NCBI GenBank assembly: GCA_964500895.1
Contig: CAZCQP010000014.1
Coordinates: forward strand, 1 to 55,927
Source of the DNA: CAZCQP01 sp964500895
Lineage (GTDB): Bacteria; Bacillota; Clostridia; Lachnospirales; JAISER01
Length of the DNA: 55,927 nt
Direction of reading: 5' to 3'
Of this stretch, positions 16,167 through 24,404 are shown piece after piece. Made by a program: the position numbers and the translations under genes. Numbering within the stretch: the first letter of the stretch is position 1; each line of letters starts with the position of its first letter. Under the pieces are notes generated by a model, which was not told the origin of the DNA, did not search any database, and saw nothing but the letters and a program-made list of their open reading frames with translations.

Positions 16167-16257
16167 GCAATCACTCCTGCAAACAGCTGTAATTTATATA
16201 TGATATGCAAAAGTGACAGGATTGGAAACAGCCGAATGTTTTAGCACCTTTTTACCC

Positions 16258-16286
16258 TTGTAAACCGGATGTTTCCATGCTATCAT
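16258..16286 (+). promoter_or_regulatory. Promoter of acpS - nnr - FAH operon
   Basis: TTGTAA (16258-16263), 17-base spacer, TATCAT (16281-16286), 29 bases before the acpS start. Confidence 0.5.
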
Positions 16287-16314
16287 CACCATATCAATTA
16301 AAAGAGGATGGCTT

Positions 16315-16692
16315 ATGATTATTGGCATTGGTACAGACATGATAGAGATTGCCCGCATTGTGCGTGCATTAGAAAGAGAAGGTTTTGCCCATAAAGTGTT
16401 TACCGCCCAAGAACTGTCGTGGGGGCGGCGTACATCTTTTGGGGAGCACTTGGCAGGCCTTTTTGCGGCAAAGGAAGCGGTGTCTAAAGCGCTGGGTGTA
16501 GGGTTTTCCGGGTTCTGGCCCACAGACATTGAAATAGACCATAACCCAGAGGGAAAGCCACTTGTGCTTCTGCACGGCAAAGCGCAGGATACGGCCGCAT
16601 CCCTTGGGGTTACACACATGCACATCAGCATCAGCCACAACCGAACCATGGCTGTGGCCTATGCCGTTGCGGAAGGAAGGGATAACGTTTGA
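16315..16692 (+). CDS. acpS: Holo-[acyl-carrier-protein] synthase
   Basis: Transfers the 4'-phosphopantetheine arm from CoA to acyl carrier protein. It has 125 residues, the usual length. GIGTDMIEIARI (4-15) carries the Mg-binding Asp; FAAKEAVSKALG (about 53-64) carries the conserved Glu/Lys; HISISHNRTMAVAYAV lies near the C-terminus. It starts at ATG behind AAAGAGGATGG. Its stop overlaps the nnr start, as in many Firmicutes where acpS and the NAD(P)HX repair gene are paired. Confidence 0.95.
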   Translation: MIIGIGTDMIEIARIVRALEREGFAHKVFTAQELSWGRRTSFGEHLAGLFAAKEAVSKALGVGFSGFWPTDIEIDHNPEGKPLVLLHGKAQDTAASLGVTHMHISISHNRTMAVAYAVAEGRDNV

Positions 16693-18233
16693 AACTGGTT
16701 TCCTCACATGAAATGCAAGCCATGGAAGCCATCGCCATAGAGCAAGTGGGCATTCCGGCCATTGTACTGATGGAAAACGCTGCATTGGCCGTCACCCGGC
16801 ATGTGCTTAAAGCGCTGGCTGGGTATGAGGCTCCAAAAGCTGTGATTGTTGCCGGCAAAGGGGGCAATGGGGGAGATGGGCTGGCTGTGGCCAGGCATTT
16901 GCATAACCAAGGTGTGGCTGTGTCTGTCATTTTTATGGGGGATGCAGAAGAAGCTGCCCCCAATACCCGCATCCATTATACAGTGGCCAAAAATTTGAAT
17001 ATCCCCATCTTACCCATGGCAGGAGAGAACAGTGATTGGGAGGTAGCCCAGCAATGGCTGGCCGAAAGCCACGTGGTGGTGGATGCCATGCTGGGGTTTG
17101 GCATGAACAAGCCCTTAAACGGGCCTATGGCGCAGATGGTGCAGTGCATCAACGCCCAACACAAGCACGTGGTGGCCATCGACTTGCCCACCGGCATTTG
17201 TGCAGACGATGGACGGGTGCTAGGTTGTGGCGTTCATGCTAAACAAACGGTTACTTTTGGGTATGGCAAAGTGGGGTTATATGCTTATCCCGGGGCACAT
17301 TACGCCGGAGAAGTGTTGGTAGAGGACATTGGTCTGCCCCCAGTTGTTGCCAATGTGCCGGTGGCAGGGTGTACGCTCACATTGGAAGAAGCCAAAACAT
17401 TGCTTCCCCTGCGGCCCAACCGCTCCAATAAAGGCACCTATGGCAAGTTGTTTGTGCTAGCGGGCTGTGACCACATGCCGGGAGCAGCAACCATGGCTGT
17501 AGCCGCAGCCTACAAAGGCGGGGCAGGTTTGGTGCGGGGCTGTGTCACTGTAAAAGTGGCTTCCGTGCTACACCAGCGAGTGCCGGATGCTGTCACCACC
17601 ATTTTGCCGGATGCACAAGGTTTTTTAACAGAAGAAGGCGCACAGCTTTTGCAAAGGGAACTGCCTAGCGCCAGTGCCCTTGTGCTGGGGCCGGGGCTTG
17701 GCAGTGGGGAAGGGGTTCAAGACTTTGTAAAGCTTGTTTTGGCAGCATCGGAAAGGCCCATGGTCATTGATGCTGACGGGCTGAACGCTTTAGGCCAAGA
17801 ACCCGCCATGCTGAAACAACTGAAAGCCCAGGCAGTGGTGACCCCCCATCCCGGAGAAATGAGCCGCTTAACCGGCTTGCCCATCCAAGACATCATGGCT
17901 TGCCCGGTGCAGGCTGCACGCACTTTTGCCCAAAAATACGGGGTGGTTACTCTGCTGAAAGATGCCCACACCATCGTGGCTAACCCAGACGGACAATTTT
18001 TTGTGAACACCACAGGCACTCCCGCCATGGCCAAAGCGGGTGGGGGAGATATATTGGCCGGGGTAATTGGTGCTTTTCTGGCACAAGGGGTTGAAACCTT
18101 TGATGCTGCACGGTTGGCAGCTTTTATGCTTGGTTTGGCGGGAGAAGCCGCAGCCAAAAAGCTGGGGTTATATAGTGTGGGGGCGTGGGACATTCTGGAA
18201 GCGTTACCATATGTTTTTCAAAAATTAAGCTGA
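16689..18233 (+). CDS. nnr: Bifunctional NAD(P)H-hydrate epimerase / ADP-dependent dehydratase
   Basis: Repairs hydrated NAD(P)H. The 514 residues fuse the YjeF_N epimerase domain (about 1-215; KGGNGGDGLAVARHL, VDAMLGFGMNKPL, AIDLPTGI) with the ribokinase-like dehydratase domain (about 225-510; GAATMAVAAAYKGGAGLV, VLGPGLGSGEG, VVTPHPGEMSRLTG, AKAGGGDILAGVIGAFLAQG). The last motif carries the catalytic Asp in GGGD where many relatives have GSGD. It starts at a TTG (16689) inside the acpS stop region, so it is coupled. Confidence 0.95.
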   Translation: MKLVSSHEMQAMEAIAIEQVGIPAIVLMENAALAVTRHVLKALAGYEAPKAVIVAGKGGNGGDGLAVARHLHNQGVAVSVIFMGDAEEAAPNTRIHYTVAKNLNIPILPMAGENSDWEVAQQWLAESHVVVDAMLGFGMNKPLNGPMAQMVQCINAQHKHVVAIDLPTGICADDGRVLGCGVHAKQTVTFGYGKVGLYAYPGAHYAGEVLVEDIGLPPVVANVPVAGCTLTLEEAKTLLPLRPNRSNKGTYGKLFVLAGCDHMPGAATMAVAAAYKGGAGLVRGCVTVKVASVLHQRVPDAVTTILPDAQGFLTEEGAQLLQRELPSASALVLGPGLGSGEGVQDFVKLVLAASERPMVIDADGLNALGQEPAMLKQLKAQAVVTPHPGEMSRLTGLPIQDIMACPVQAARTFAQKYGVVTLLKDAHTIVANPDGQFFVNTTGTPAMAKAGGGDILAGVIGAFLAQGVETFDAARLAAFMLGLAGEAAAKKLGLYSVGAWDILEALPYVFQKLS

Positions 18234-18251
18234 TAAGAAAGGAAGATGCAC

Positions 18252-19025
18252 ATGCAATACGTGCGGTTTATAGACAATAAAAAAAGCCATTACGGCCTTT
18301 TGGAAGGAGATGTTATTACAGAGATTTCCAATAATTTTTTAGGAGACTATACAAAAACTTCGGAACACTACAAGCTGGAAGATGTGACCTTGCTATGCCC
18401 CACCCAGCCTTCCAAAGTGGTGTGCGTGGGGCTGAATTATATGGAGCATATTAAAGAACTGGGCCATGAGAAACCCAGCGAGCCAGTCATCTTTTTAAAG
18501 CCCCCCACCGCCTGTATTGCCCATGGAGAAACCATTGTGCTGCCCCCCGGCTGCAAACGGGTAGACTTTGAAGGGGAGCTGGCGGTGGTTATTGGTCAAA
18601 CCTGTAAAAATGTGACACCAGAAGCCGCCGGGCAATACATTTTAGGCTACAGCTGCATCAACGACGTGTCCGCCAGAGATTTTCAACAAAAAGATGGCCA
18701 ATGGGCCAGAGCCAAAGGTTTTGACACATTTTGCCCCTACGGGCCATGGATCACACCTTTGGACACACCCACTGGCCAAGACATAGCATTGGCAGTACGT
18801 ACCTACTTAAACAACACCCTCATGCAAGACGGCAATACAAAGGATATGCTTTTTGACCCCTTTTACCTGGTGAGTTTTATTTCCCGGGTAATGACCCTTC
18901 TGCCCGGAGACGTCATTGCCACGGGCACGCCCATGGGGGTTGCCCCATTGGCGGCCGGTGACGTTGTAGAAATAGACATAGAGCAGGTAGGGCGCTTAAG
19001 AAATGTGGTACAATCGACCCAATAA
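18252..19025 (+). CDS. Fumarylacetoacetate hydrolase family protein
   Basis: Metal-dependent hydrolase, isomerase or decarboxylase of the FAH fold; exact substrate unknown (acylpyruvate-type compounds are typical). It has 257 residues: an N-terminal segment to about 60, then VVCVGLNYMEHIKELGH, VDFEGELAVVIG with the metal-binding Glu residues, DVSARDFQ, KGFDTFCPYGPWI, and GDVIATGTPMGV near the end. AAAGGAAG sits directly before an ATG at 18246 and about seven bases before the ATG at 18252, so I use the latter. Third gene of the acpS operon. A MITE-like element begins four bases after its stop. Confidence 0.9.
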   Translation: MQYVRFIDNKKSHYGLLEGDVITEISNNFLGDYTKTSEHYKLEDVTLLCPTQPSKVVCVGLNYMEHIKELGHEKPSEPVIFLKPPTACIAHGETIVLPPGCKRVDFEGELAVVIGQTCKNVTPEAAGQYILGYSCINDVSARDFQQKDGQWARAKGFDTFCPYGPWITPLDTPTGQDIALAVRTYLNNTLMQDGNTKDMLFDPFYLVSFISRVMTLLPGDVIATGTPMGVAPLAAGDVVEIDIEQVGRLRNVVQSTQ

Positions 19026-19029
19026 TTAA

Positions 19030-19193
19030 GAACCTGTATTCAATAAGCTGTTACCCGCCTTTGAAGCGATTATTCCGCCATTCTTTGTTGTGGCGGCTTG
19101 CCATAATGCTTCTATTATGTCCGCGCCGCCACGCCTAAAATGGCGAAAAATCGCTGTTTCAAATTCGGGCAACCCATTGTTGAATACAGGTTC
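19030..19193. mobile_element. MITE-like element, copy B (inverted relative to copy A)
   Basis: A 164-bp element with ends GAACCTGTATTCAATAA and TTGTTGAATACAGGTTC. Its reverse complement aligns with copy A (5701-5860) over the full length. It is flanked by TAA on both sides, which may be a target duplication. It lies between the FAH gene and the Na/Pi cotransporter gene. The last base of the element is also the last base of the cotransporter stop codon TAG. Confidence 0.8.
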
Positions 19194-20968
19194 TAATTCC
19201 CGATATCAAAAATTGATGCATACTTCTTTTTATAAACATTAAATTTTTGAATAAAATCATTGTCCGGGGATTCGCTTATTTTATGTGCCAACGCATGACT
19301 TCTGTAGCTGTCGTCTTTTAGCTCTATCACCTGAACCGCCAGGTTAGAGCAATGGTCGGCAATGCGCTCTAAGTTAATGAGCAAATCCCCGAACATCATA
19401 CCAGCCACCGTTGAACATGAGCCAGATTTCACCCGTTCAATATGGTTGTTGCGCAAAGCACCGCACAGCAAGTCAATCACTTCTTCTAAAGGATCAATGT
19501 CTGCGGCATGGGTTATATCTTCGTCTTGATACACTTTAACCGCCATTTCCAAAATGTCTGTGGTGGCGGATGTTAAGCATTTAAGTTCTTCCAGGGCCAC
19601 GGTTGAAAAAGTGATGTTGTTTTTATCCATTTCCCCAGCAATTTCCATAATGTTTTCTGCGTGGTCTGCAATACGCTCAAAGTCATTAATGGCGTGCAGC
19701 AGTTTAGACACATAGCGGCTTTCTGGCAAAGACAACGGTTGCTTGGTAAGCAGAATTAAATAATTGTTCAGCTTGTCTTCCAGCACATCTATGCTGTGCT
19801 CCCGAGACTGCAAAACCTCTGCATCTTTTGCAGAGTAACCAAAGATGGCAGATAAAGCCAAATTCACGTTATCTTTGGCCAGCCCGGCCATTTCCATAGC
19901 AGTGGCTTGGGAACGGCTAATGGCATAAGAAGGAGAAAGCAAGAAACGTTGGTCCAGGGTGTCTTGTGTGGTGGCTTGAAGCTTGTCCAAGGGCTCGTCT
20001 TTTACCGTTAGGCAAGCCAGCCGTTCAAACCATTTTGTAAAGGGTAAAAACAGGATGGTGCAGGATACATTAAAAATGGTGTGAATGATGGCAATTTCCA
20101 CACTGCTTACAGGATTTTCCCAGAAGGCAAAGCCTATAAACGCTTTGAGGGCGTAGGTGAGAATTAAAAAGATAATGGTACCAATGATATTAAAATACAA
20201 ATGCACAAAGGCAACCCGTTTGGCGTTCTTGCTGGCCCCAATACAAGAAAGCATGGCCGTGACGCAGGTGCCCACGTTTTGCCCTAAAATAATGGGCACG
20301 GCGGAAGAAAAGCTAATGTTTACCGTGGTTGCCAGCGCCTGCAAAATACCCACCGATGCAGATGAAGACTGGATAATGGCTGTAACGGCCATCCCCAATA
20401 ACACACCGGCAATAGGGTTGCTAAAGAGCACCAGCAGGTTAGCAAACTCTGGGTTACTGCGCAGCGGAGACATGGCGCTGGACATAAAATCCATCCCGTA
20501 AATGAGGATGGTAAAGCCAAGTAGTATTTGCCCCACATTCACTTTTTTATCGGACTTTGAAAACAAATAAAGAATAGCCCCAATAATGGCAAAAACTAGA
20601 GAGAAGTTTTTAGGCTGAAGAAACATAATCATAGGGTTAGAGCTGGAGAGCCCAGTTAAAGACAAAATCCATGCTGTAACCGTGGTGCCTACGTTGGCCC
20701 CCATGATGATGCCTATGGCTTGTGTTAAGCGCATGATGCCTGCATTAACAAAGCCTACCACCATAACCGTGGTGGCAGAGGACGACTGAATAAGGGCTGT
20801 GACCACTGCCCCTAAAAATACGCCTTTAATGGGCGTGCTGGAAAAACTCTCCAACCACTTTTCAAGCTTACCGCCTGCAAAACGTTCCAGGCCGTTGCCC
20901 ATTACTGTCATCCCATACAAGAATAAACCAAGACCGCCAAACAACTTTAAGAGAGAAAATACATCCAA
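19193..20968 (-). CDS. Na/Pi cotransporter family protein with PhoU-like domain
   Basis: Predicted sodium-coupled phosphate carrier in the membrane. The 591 residues contain the two inverted QSSSA repeats of the family (ALIQSSSATTVMVVGFV near 65 and AIIQSSSASVGILQ near 205), about eight or more membrane segments to about residue 320, and a cytoplasmic C-terminal PhoU-like helical domain (about 350-570). I favour TTG at 20968 (MDVFSLLKLFGGLGLFLYG): the upstream GTG (20977) is only a base or two behind the AAAGGA site. The stop codon TAG uses one base of the adjacent MITE-like element, so the extreme C-terminus (FDIGN) may have been changed by the insertion. Confidence 0.92.
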   Translation of the reverse strand: MDVFSLLKLFGGLGLFLYGMTVMGNGLERFAGGKLEKWLESFSSTPIKGVFLGAVVTALIQSSSATTVMVVGFVNAGIMRLTQAIGIIMGANVGTTVTAWILSLTGLSSSNPMIMFLQPKNFSLVFAIIGAILYLFSKSDKKVNVGQILLGFTILIYGMDFMSSAMSPLRSNPEFANLLVLFSNPIAGVLLGMAVTAIIQSSSASVGILQALATTVNISFSSAVPIILGQNVGTCVTAMLSCIGASKNAKRVAFVHLYFNIIGTIIFLILTYALKAFIGFAFWENPVSSVEIAIIHTIFNVSCTILFLPFTKWFERLACLTVKDEPLDKLQATTQDTLDQRFLLSPSYAISRSQATAMEMAGLAKDNVNLALSAIFGYSAKDAEVLQSREHSIDVLEDKLNNYLILLTKQPLSLPESRYVSKLLHAINDFERIADHAENIMEIAGEMDKNNITFSTVALEELKCLTSATTDILEMAVKVYQDEDITHAADIDPLEEVIDLLCGALRNNHIERVKSGSCSTVAGMMFGDLLINLERIADHCSNLAVQVIELKDDSYRSHALAHKISESPDNDFIQKFNVYKKKYASIFDIGN

Positions 20969-21103
20969 CCAGTTCACGTCCTTTAAGATTTACGCACTTT
21001 TTCACTTATCATTTTATAGGCAAAATATCCATTTGTCCAGACCAAGAAGGTAATATTGTCAAAATAACTAAAAAGCCTTGTGGTTTGCCCTCGAACATTG
21101 TCA

Positions 21104-21109
21104 TATAAT
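21104..21109 (+). promoter_or_regulatory. Possible -10 element upstream of nfo
   Basis: A perfect TATAAT in the divergent region 20969-21249. The -35 is unclear: TTGTGG is 20 bases and TTGCCC 13 bases upstream. No gene was seen in this region. Confidence 0.3.
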
Positions 21110-21249
21110 GGAAGAGAAAATAAAAGTAGCCAAACTTCATGAGTTATGCTATTGTATCCCATAGACCCATGTTTTAGGCAGTGTTTGAAAATTCATGAAA
21201 TGGGTTTTCAAGCATACCCTAATTAACACTTTTTTACTGGAGGTTTGCA

Positions 21250-22113
21250 ATGAAAATAGGTTCTCATGTATCCTTATCCGGCGGGCTGCTGGGCGCAGCA
21301 AAAGAAGCCGTTTCTTACGGTGCAAGCACGTTTATGGTGTATACTGGTGCGCCTCAAAACACCCGGCGTTCCCCGGTAGAAAAATTAAAAATACCCGAAG
21401 GCTGGGCCTTTATGAAAGAAAACGGCATTGATGAAATTGTTATCCATGCCCCATACATCATCAACATGGCCTCCTTCAAAGCCGATACCTTTGATTTAGC
21501 TAAAAGTTTTCTGGCCCAGGAAATTGAACGCACGGCTGCATTTGGGGCAAAACTTTTGGTGATGCACCCGGGTTCCTTTACGGAAAAAGATGTGGAATAT
21601 GGCATCAACCGCATTGCAGAAGGGCTGAATGCCGTATTAACCCCAGACACCCCTGTGGACATTTGCCTTGAAACAATGGCGGGCAAAGGCTCTGAAGTGG
21701 GCAGAAGTTTTGAGGAATTGAAAGCCATTATAGATAAGGTGGAGCAAAAGGATAAAATTAAAATATGCTTTGATACCTGCCATACCCATGATGCTGGTTA
21801 CGACATTGTGGGAGACTTAGATGGAGTTATGGAACAATTTGACAAAATTTTGGGGTTAGATTTGTTAAAAGTGTTTCATTTAAATGGTTCCCTAAACCCA
21901 CGGGGGGCACGCAAAGACCGCCATGCCAACCTGGGTGCCCAAGCAGACAACCCCAAAGGTATAGACCACATTGGTTTTGAGGCCATTCACCGGCTGGTGC
22001 ATTCGCCCTATGCCGCAAATCGGCTGCTGGTTTTGGAAACCCCCTGGCTGGATGATAAAACAAACTTATATAAGGAAGAAATTGCCATGCTAAGAGGTGG
22101 CGGAGTTGCATAA
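21250..22113 (+). CDS. nfo: Endonuclease IV (AP endonuclease)
   Basis: Cuts DNA 5' to abasic sites in base excision repair. The 287 residues form a TIM barrel with three-metal-site residues in MKIGSHVSLSGGL, VIHAPYIINMAS, LVMHPGS, CLETMAGKGSEVG, CFDTCHTHDAGYD, VFHLNGSLNPRGARKDRHAN and LETPWLDD. Full length. It starts at ATG behind CTGGAGG. It overlaps the following SDR gene by eight bases. Confidence 0.96.
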   Translation: MKIGSHVSLSGGLLGAAKEAVSYGASTFMVYTGAPQNTRRSPVEKLKIPEGWAFMKENGIDEIVIHAPYIINMASFKADTFDLAKSFLAQEIERTAAFGAKLLVMHPGSFTEKDVEYGINRIAEGLNAVLTPDTPVDICLETMAGKGSEVGRSFEELKAIIDKVEQKDKIKICFDTCHTHDAGYDIVGDLDGVMEQFDKILGLDLLKVFHLNGSLNPRGARKDRHANLGAQADNPKGIDHIGFEAIHRLVHSPYAANRLLVLETPWLDDKTNLYKEEIAMLRGGGVA

Positions 22114-22843
22114 GCAAACGGTATTGGTCACCGGCTCTTCTCGGGGCATTGGCCGGGCCATTGGGGAAACCTTTGCCGCCCAAGGCCACCGTGTGGTGTT
22201 TAACTGCAACAAAAGCACAGAAGCAATGAACACCCTGGTGGCTAGGCTGCAAAAAGAAGGCTTGTCTGTGATGGGCGTTCAGGCGGATGTTTCAGACCCA
22301 GTGCAGGTGGAAAGAATGTTTAAGGACATTAGCCAAAACTTTGGGCCGGTGGAAGTGCTGGTTAACAATGCTGGGGAAAGCTTTGTGGGGTTGCTCACCG
22401 ATATGGAGCCCCATCAATGGCAACGATTGCTGGCCGTGAACTTAACCTCCGCCATAAACTGTGCCTACGGTGCGGTACCTGCCATGGTAGCCGCCCAACA
22501 AGGGGCCATTATTAATATTTCTTCTGTGTGGGGCAGGGTAGGGGCTTCCTGTGAAGCTGTGTATTCGGCTGCCAAAGGGGGTATGGATGCTTTCACCAAG
22601 GCACTGGCCAAAGAGTTGGCCCCAAGCAACATCCGAGTGAACGCCGTGGCTTGCGGTGTGATTGAAACATCCATGAACCAGTGGCTTAACACCGAAGAAG
22701 CAGACGAACTGAAAAAAGAAATCCCCCTGGGCTGTTTTGGCACTATGGACGAAGTGGCCCAAACGGTGGCCTTTCTAGCATCGGAACAGGCGGCGTATAT
22801 CACCGGGCAAATCATCGGGGTGGACGGCGGCTTTTATATATAA
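22106..22843 (+). CDS. SDR-family reductase, probably elongation factor P 5-aminopentanone reductase (YmfI-like)
   Basis: NAD(P)H-dependent short-chain dehydrogenase of about 245 residues. Cofactor motif TGSSRGIGRAIG near the N-terminus, NNAGES, and the catalytic Ser-Tyr-Lys in ISSVWGRVGASCEAVYSAAK. The W-G-x-x-G-A-S-C-E context is what I associate with the YmfI branch, which reduces the 5-aminopentanone on elongation factor P, rather than FabG. That subfamily call is moderate. I start at TTG 22106, eight bases behind GAGG; GTG 22097 is too near that site. Its TAA stop abuts a lone MITE-like end. Confidence 0.85.
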   Translation: MHKQTVLVTGSSRGIGRAIGETFAAQGHRVVFNCNKSTEAMNTLVARLQKEGLSVMGVQADVSDPVQVERMFKDISQNFGPVEVLVNNAGESFVGLLTDMEPHQWQRLLAVNLTSAINCAYGAVPAMVAAQQGAIINISSVWGRVGASCEAVYSAAKGGMDAFTKALAKELAPSNIRVNAVACGVIETSMNQWLNTEEADELKKEIPLGCFGTMDEVAQTVAFLASEQAAYITGQIIGVDGGFYI

Positions 22844-22858
22844 GAACCTGTATTCAAT
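22844..22858. repeat. Solo terminal repeat of the MITE-like family
   Basis: GAACCTGTATTCAAT, identical to the first 15 bases of copy B, directly after the SDR stop codon. No second end follows; the heptamer repeat begins within a few bases. Probably a deletion remnant. Confidence 0.6.
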
Positions 22859-22862
22859 TGAA

Positions 22863-22896
22863 GGAAATTGGAAATTGGAGATTGGAGATTGAATTT
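22863..22896. repeat. Heptamer tandem repeat (GGARATT) supplying a ribosome binding site
   Basis: Two units GGAAATT and two units GGAGATT, then GAATTT and the ATG of the GNAT gene. GGAG of the last unit sits nine bases before the start. The same heptamer occurs at 45088-45109 on the other strand. Confidence 0.65.
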
Positions 22897-23373
22897 ATGC
22901 TTACCATGCAATGGTTCATGGGTTGTCAAGATGATTTATCCGACGCCTACGCCGTAAGAAAGCAAGTGTTTACAGATGAACAAGGGGTTGACCCCAAATA
23001 TGACATAGATGGCACAGACAAAGAATCCTTTTTATTGGTGGCTTATGAAGAAGAAAAAGTCCCAATTGCAACGGGCCGGCTTTACATCCACGGGGAAGAT
23101 GTGTTCATCGGCCGTGTGGCTGTATTAAAGTCTTTCCGGGGCAAAGGCATTGGGGACTTCATCATGCGCTTGCTTATGCAACAGGCGGCAGAGATGGGCT
23201 ATGAAACCCAAAAGTTAAGCGCCCAGCAAGATGCCAAAATCTTTTATGATAAGCTGGGGTTTGTTACGGTAGGGGAGCCTTATGAAAAGGCAGGGATTCT
23301 TCACGTGGACATGGTGCACAATGGAAGCATTCCCCATCTTTGCCCATGCAAGAAAGGGAATTGTCAGAAGTAA
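22897..23373 (+). CDS. GNAT-family N-acetyltransferase
   Basis: Small acetyl-CoA-dependent acetyltransferase of 158 residues; acceptor unknown. DAYAVRKQVFTDEQGVDPKYD near the N-terminus is shared with the ElaA/YjcF-type subgroup. The acetyl-CoA motif lies in VAVLKSFRGKGIGDFIMRLL, followed by AQQDAKIFYDKLGF. The C-terminus HLCPCKKGNCQK adds a short Cys-rich tail. The ATG at 22897 is preceded by the heptamer-derived GGAG; an upstream TTG (22858) would include the repeats in the protein and is rejected. Confidence 0.85.
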   Translation: MLTMQWFMGCQDDLSDAYAVRKQVFTDEQGVDPKYDIDGTDKESFLLVAYEEEKVPIATGRLYIHGEDVFIGRVAVLKSFRGKGIGDFIMRLLMQQAAEMGYETQKLSAQQDAKIFYDKLGFVTVGEPYEKAGILHVDMVHNGSIPHLCPCKKGNCQK

Positions 23374-23396
23374 ACAGTTATGCTACAATTAATTGT
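23361..23396 (+). promoter_or_regulatory. Promoter with overlapping palindrome, upstream of the AEC transporter
   Basis: TTGTCA (23361-23366), 17-base spacer ending in TATGC, TACAAT (23384-23389). ACAATTAATTGT (23385-23396) is a perfect 12-base palindrome overlapping the -10 and start region, a possible operator. The -35 lies inside the end of the GNAT gene. Confidence 0.5.
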
Positions 23397-23425
23397 CATT
23401 TTTATAGATAGAGCCGGAGGACTAG

Positions 23426-24355
23426 ATGCCTGTTTTTGACGTGGTGCTTCACAATATCATTGTTTTGTTTATCTGCATCATTTTTGGGTTTATTGGGGAA
23501 AAGACCAAAATTTTAACACCCCAGGTCTGCGGAAACCTCTCCCAGCTGATGTTAAAGGTTACGTTGCCCTGTTCCATATTGGTGTCTATGCAGCGTGCTT
23601 TTTCCAAGGCATTTTTTTTAGACAGCATTTTAATGGCTTTCATCAGCACCTTTGTTTTCTTGCTGGGTATGCTGCTGGCTTATATTTTTTGCCGTCTTCT
23701 AAAGGTTTCTAAAGAAAAGTGGAGTGTTTTTCTAGTGGCCTTAATGCTGCCTAATGTGATGTACATGGGTGCCCCGGTGATTAGCGCCGTTTTTGGTTCC
23801 GATGCTTTATTTTACATAGCCATTGCCAACATTCCGTTTAACATACTGGCTTTTACGTTATGCATCAAATTGCTGGCCAAAAATCAGGCTCAGCCCCACG
23901 TGCATGGCGATTGGAAAAGTGTGGCGTTAAACCCGGCGGTGAATTGTGCTGTGGTGGGCATGCTGTTCTTTTTAACGTCCATTAAGCTGCCTGCAGCCGT
24001 GAATGATGGGTTGTCTTTAATGGGCTCTATGACCACGCCCACAGCCATGCTCATCATTGGTGCAGTATTGGCCAGAAACGATATGCGGCTCTTTTTAAAA
24101 GACATCATGATATACCCGTTTGTTCTGCTTAAGCTGGTGGTGCTGCCTTTTATCATTTTTATGGTTTGCAAACTGTTTTTGCAGCCCGGCCTGCTTTTTG
24201 GGGTTATCTATTTGGTGGCGGCTATGCCTTGCGGCACCATGACGGTTATTTTGGTTTCACAATACGGCGGGGATGAAGGGTTGGCCTCTCGGATGGTGTG
24301 CGTATCCACGCTGTTTTCAATTATCACCATCCCCATGATGTCTTTGCTGCTATGA
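23426..24355 (+). CDS. AEC-family transporter
   Basis: Auxin-efflux-carrier-type membrane protein of 309 residues with about ten membrane segments. The bacterial members are thought to export or import small organic acids; substrate here unknown. N-terminal segment FICIIFGFIGEKTKILTPQV and mid-region LMLPNVMYMGAPVISAVFG match the family, as does AMPCGTMTVILVSQYGGDEG near the C-terminus. It starts at ATG behind CGGAGG. It has its own promoter; downstream genes follow closely. Confidence 0.9.
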   Translation: MPVFDVVLHNIIVLFICIIFGFIGEKTKILTPQVCGNLSQLMLKVTLPCSILVSMQRAFSKAFFLDSILMAFISTFVFLLGMLLAYIFCRLLKVSKEKWSVFLVALMLPNVMYMGAPVISAVFGSDALFYIAIANIPFNILAFTLCIKLLAKNQAQPHVHGDWKSVALNPAVNCAVVGMLFFLTSIKLPAAVNDGLSLMGSMTTPTAMLIIGAVLARNDMRLFLKDIMIYPFVLLKLVVLPFIIFMVCKLFLQPGLLFGVIYLVAAMPCGTMTVILVSQYGGDEGLASRMVCVSTLFSIITIPMMSLLL

Positions 24356-24404
24356 ATAAGGGCTTGGTTACTATAGAATAAAGGGTTTGAAAGGAAGACA
24401 GGTT

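Noticed and set aside
15570..16244. Long plus-strand open frame (224 codons) and further frames across the proline-rich gene
   Set aside because: They result from the GC-rich tandem repeats lacking stop codons; their translations are Trp/Arg/Val-rich low complexity, with no ribosome site, while the minus frame has both a start signal and a non-repetitive domain.
16167..16257. Sporulation-type promoter (CATATCATA as sigma-K -10) for the proline-rich gene
   Set aside because: No acceptable -35 at the right distance; the match is too short in AT-rich sequence.
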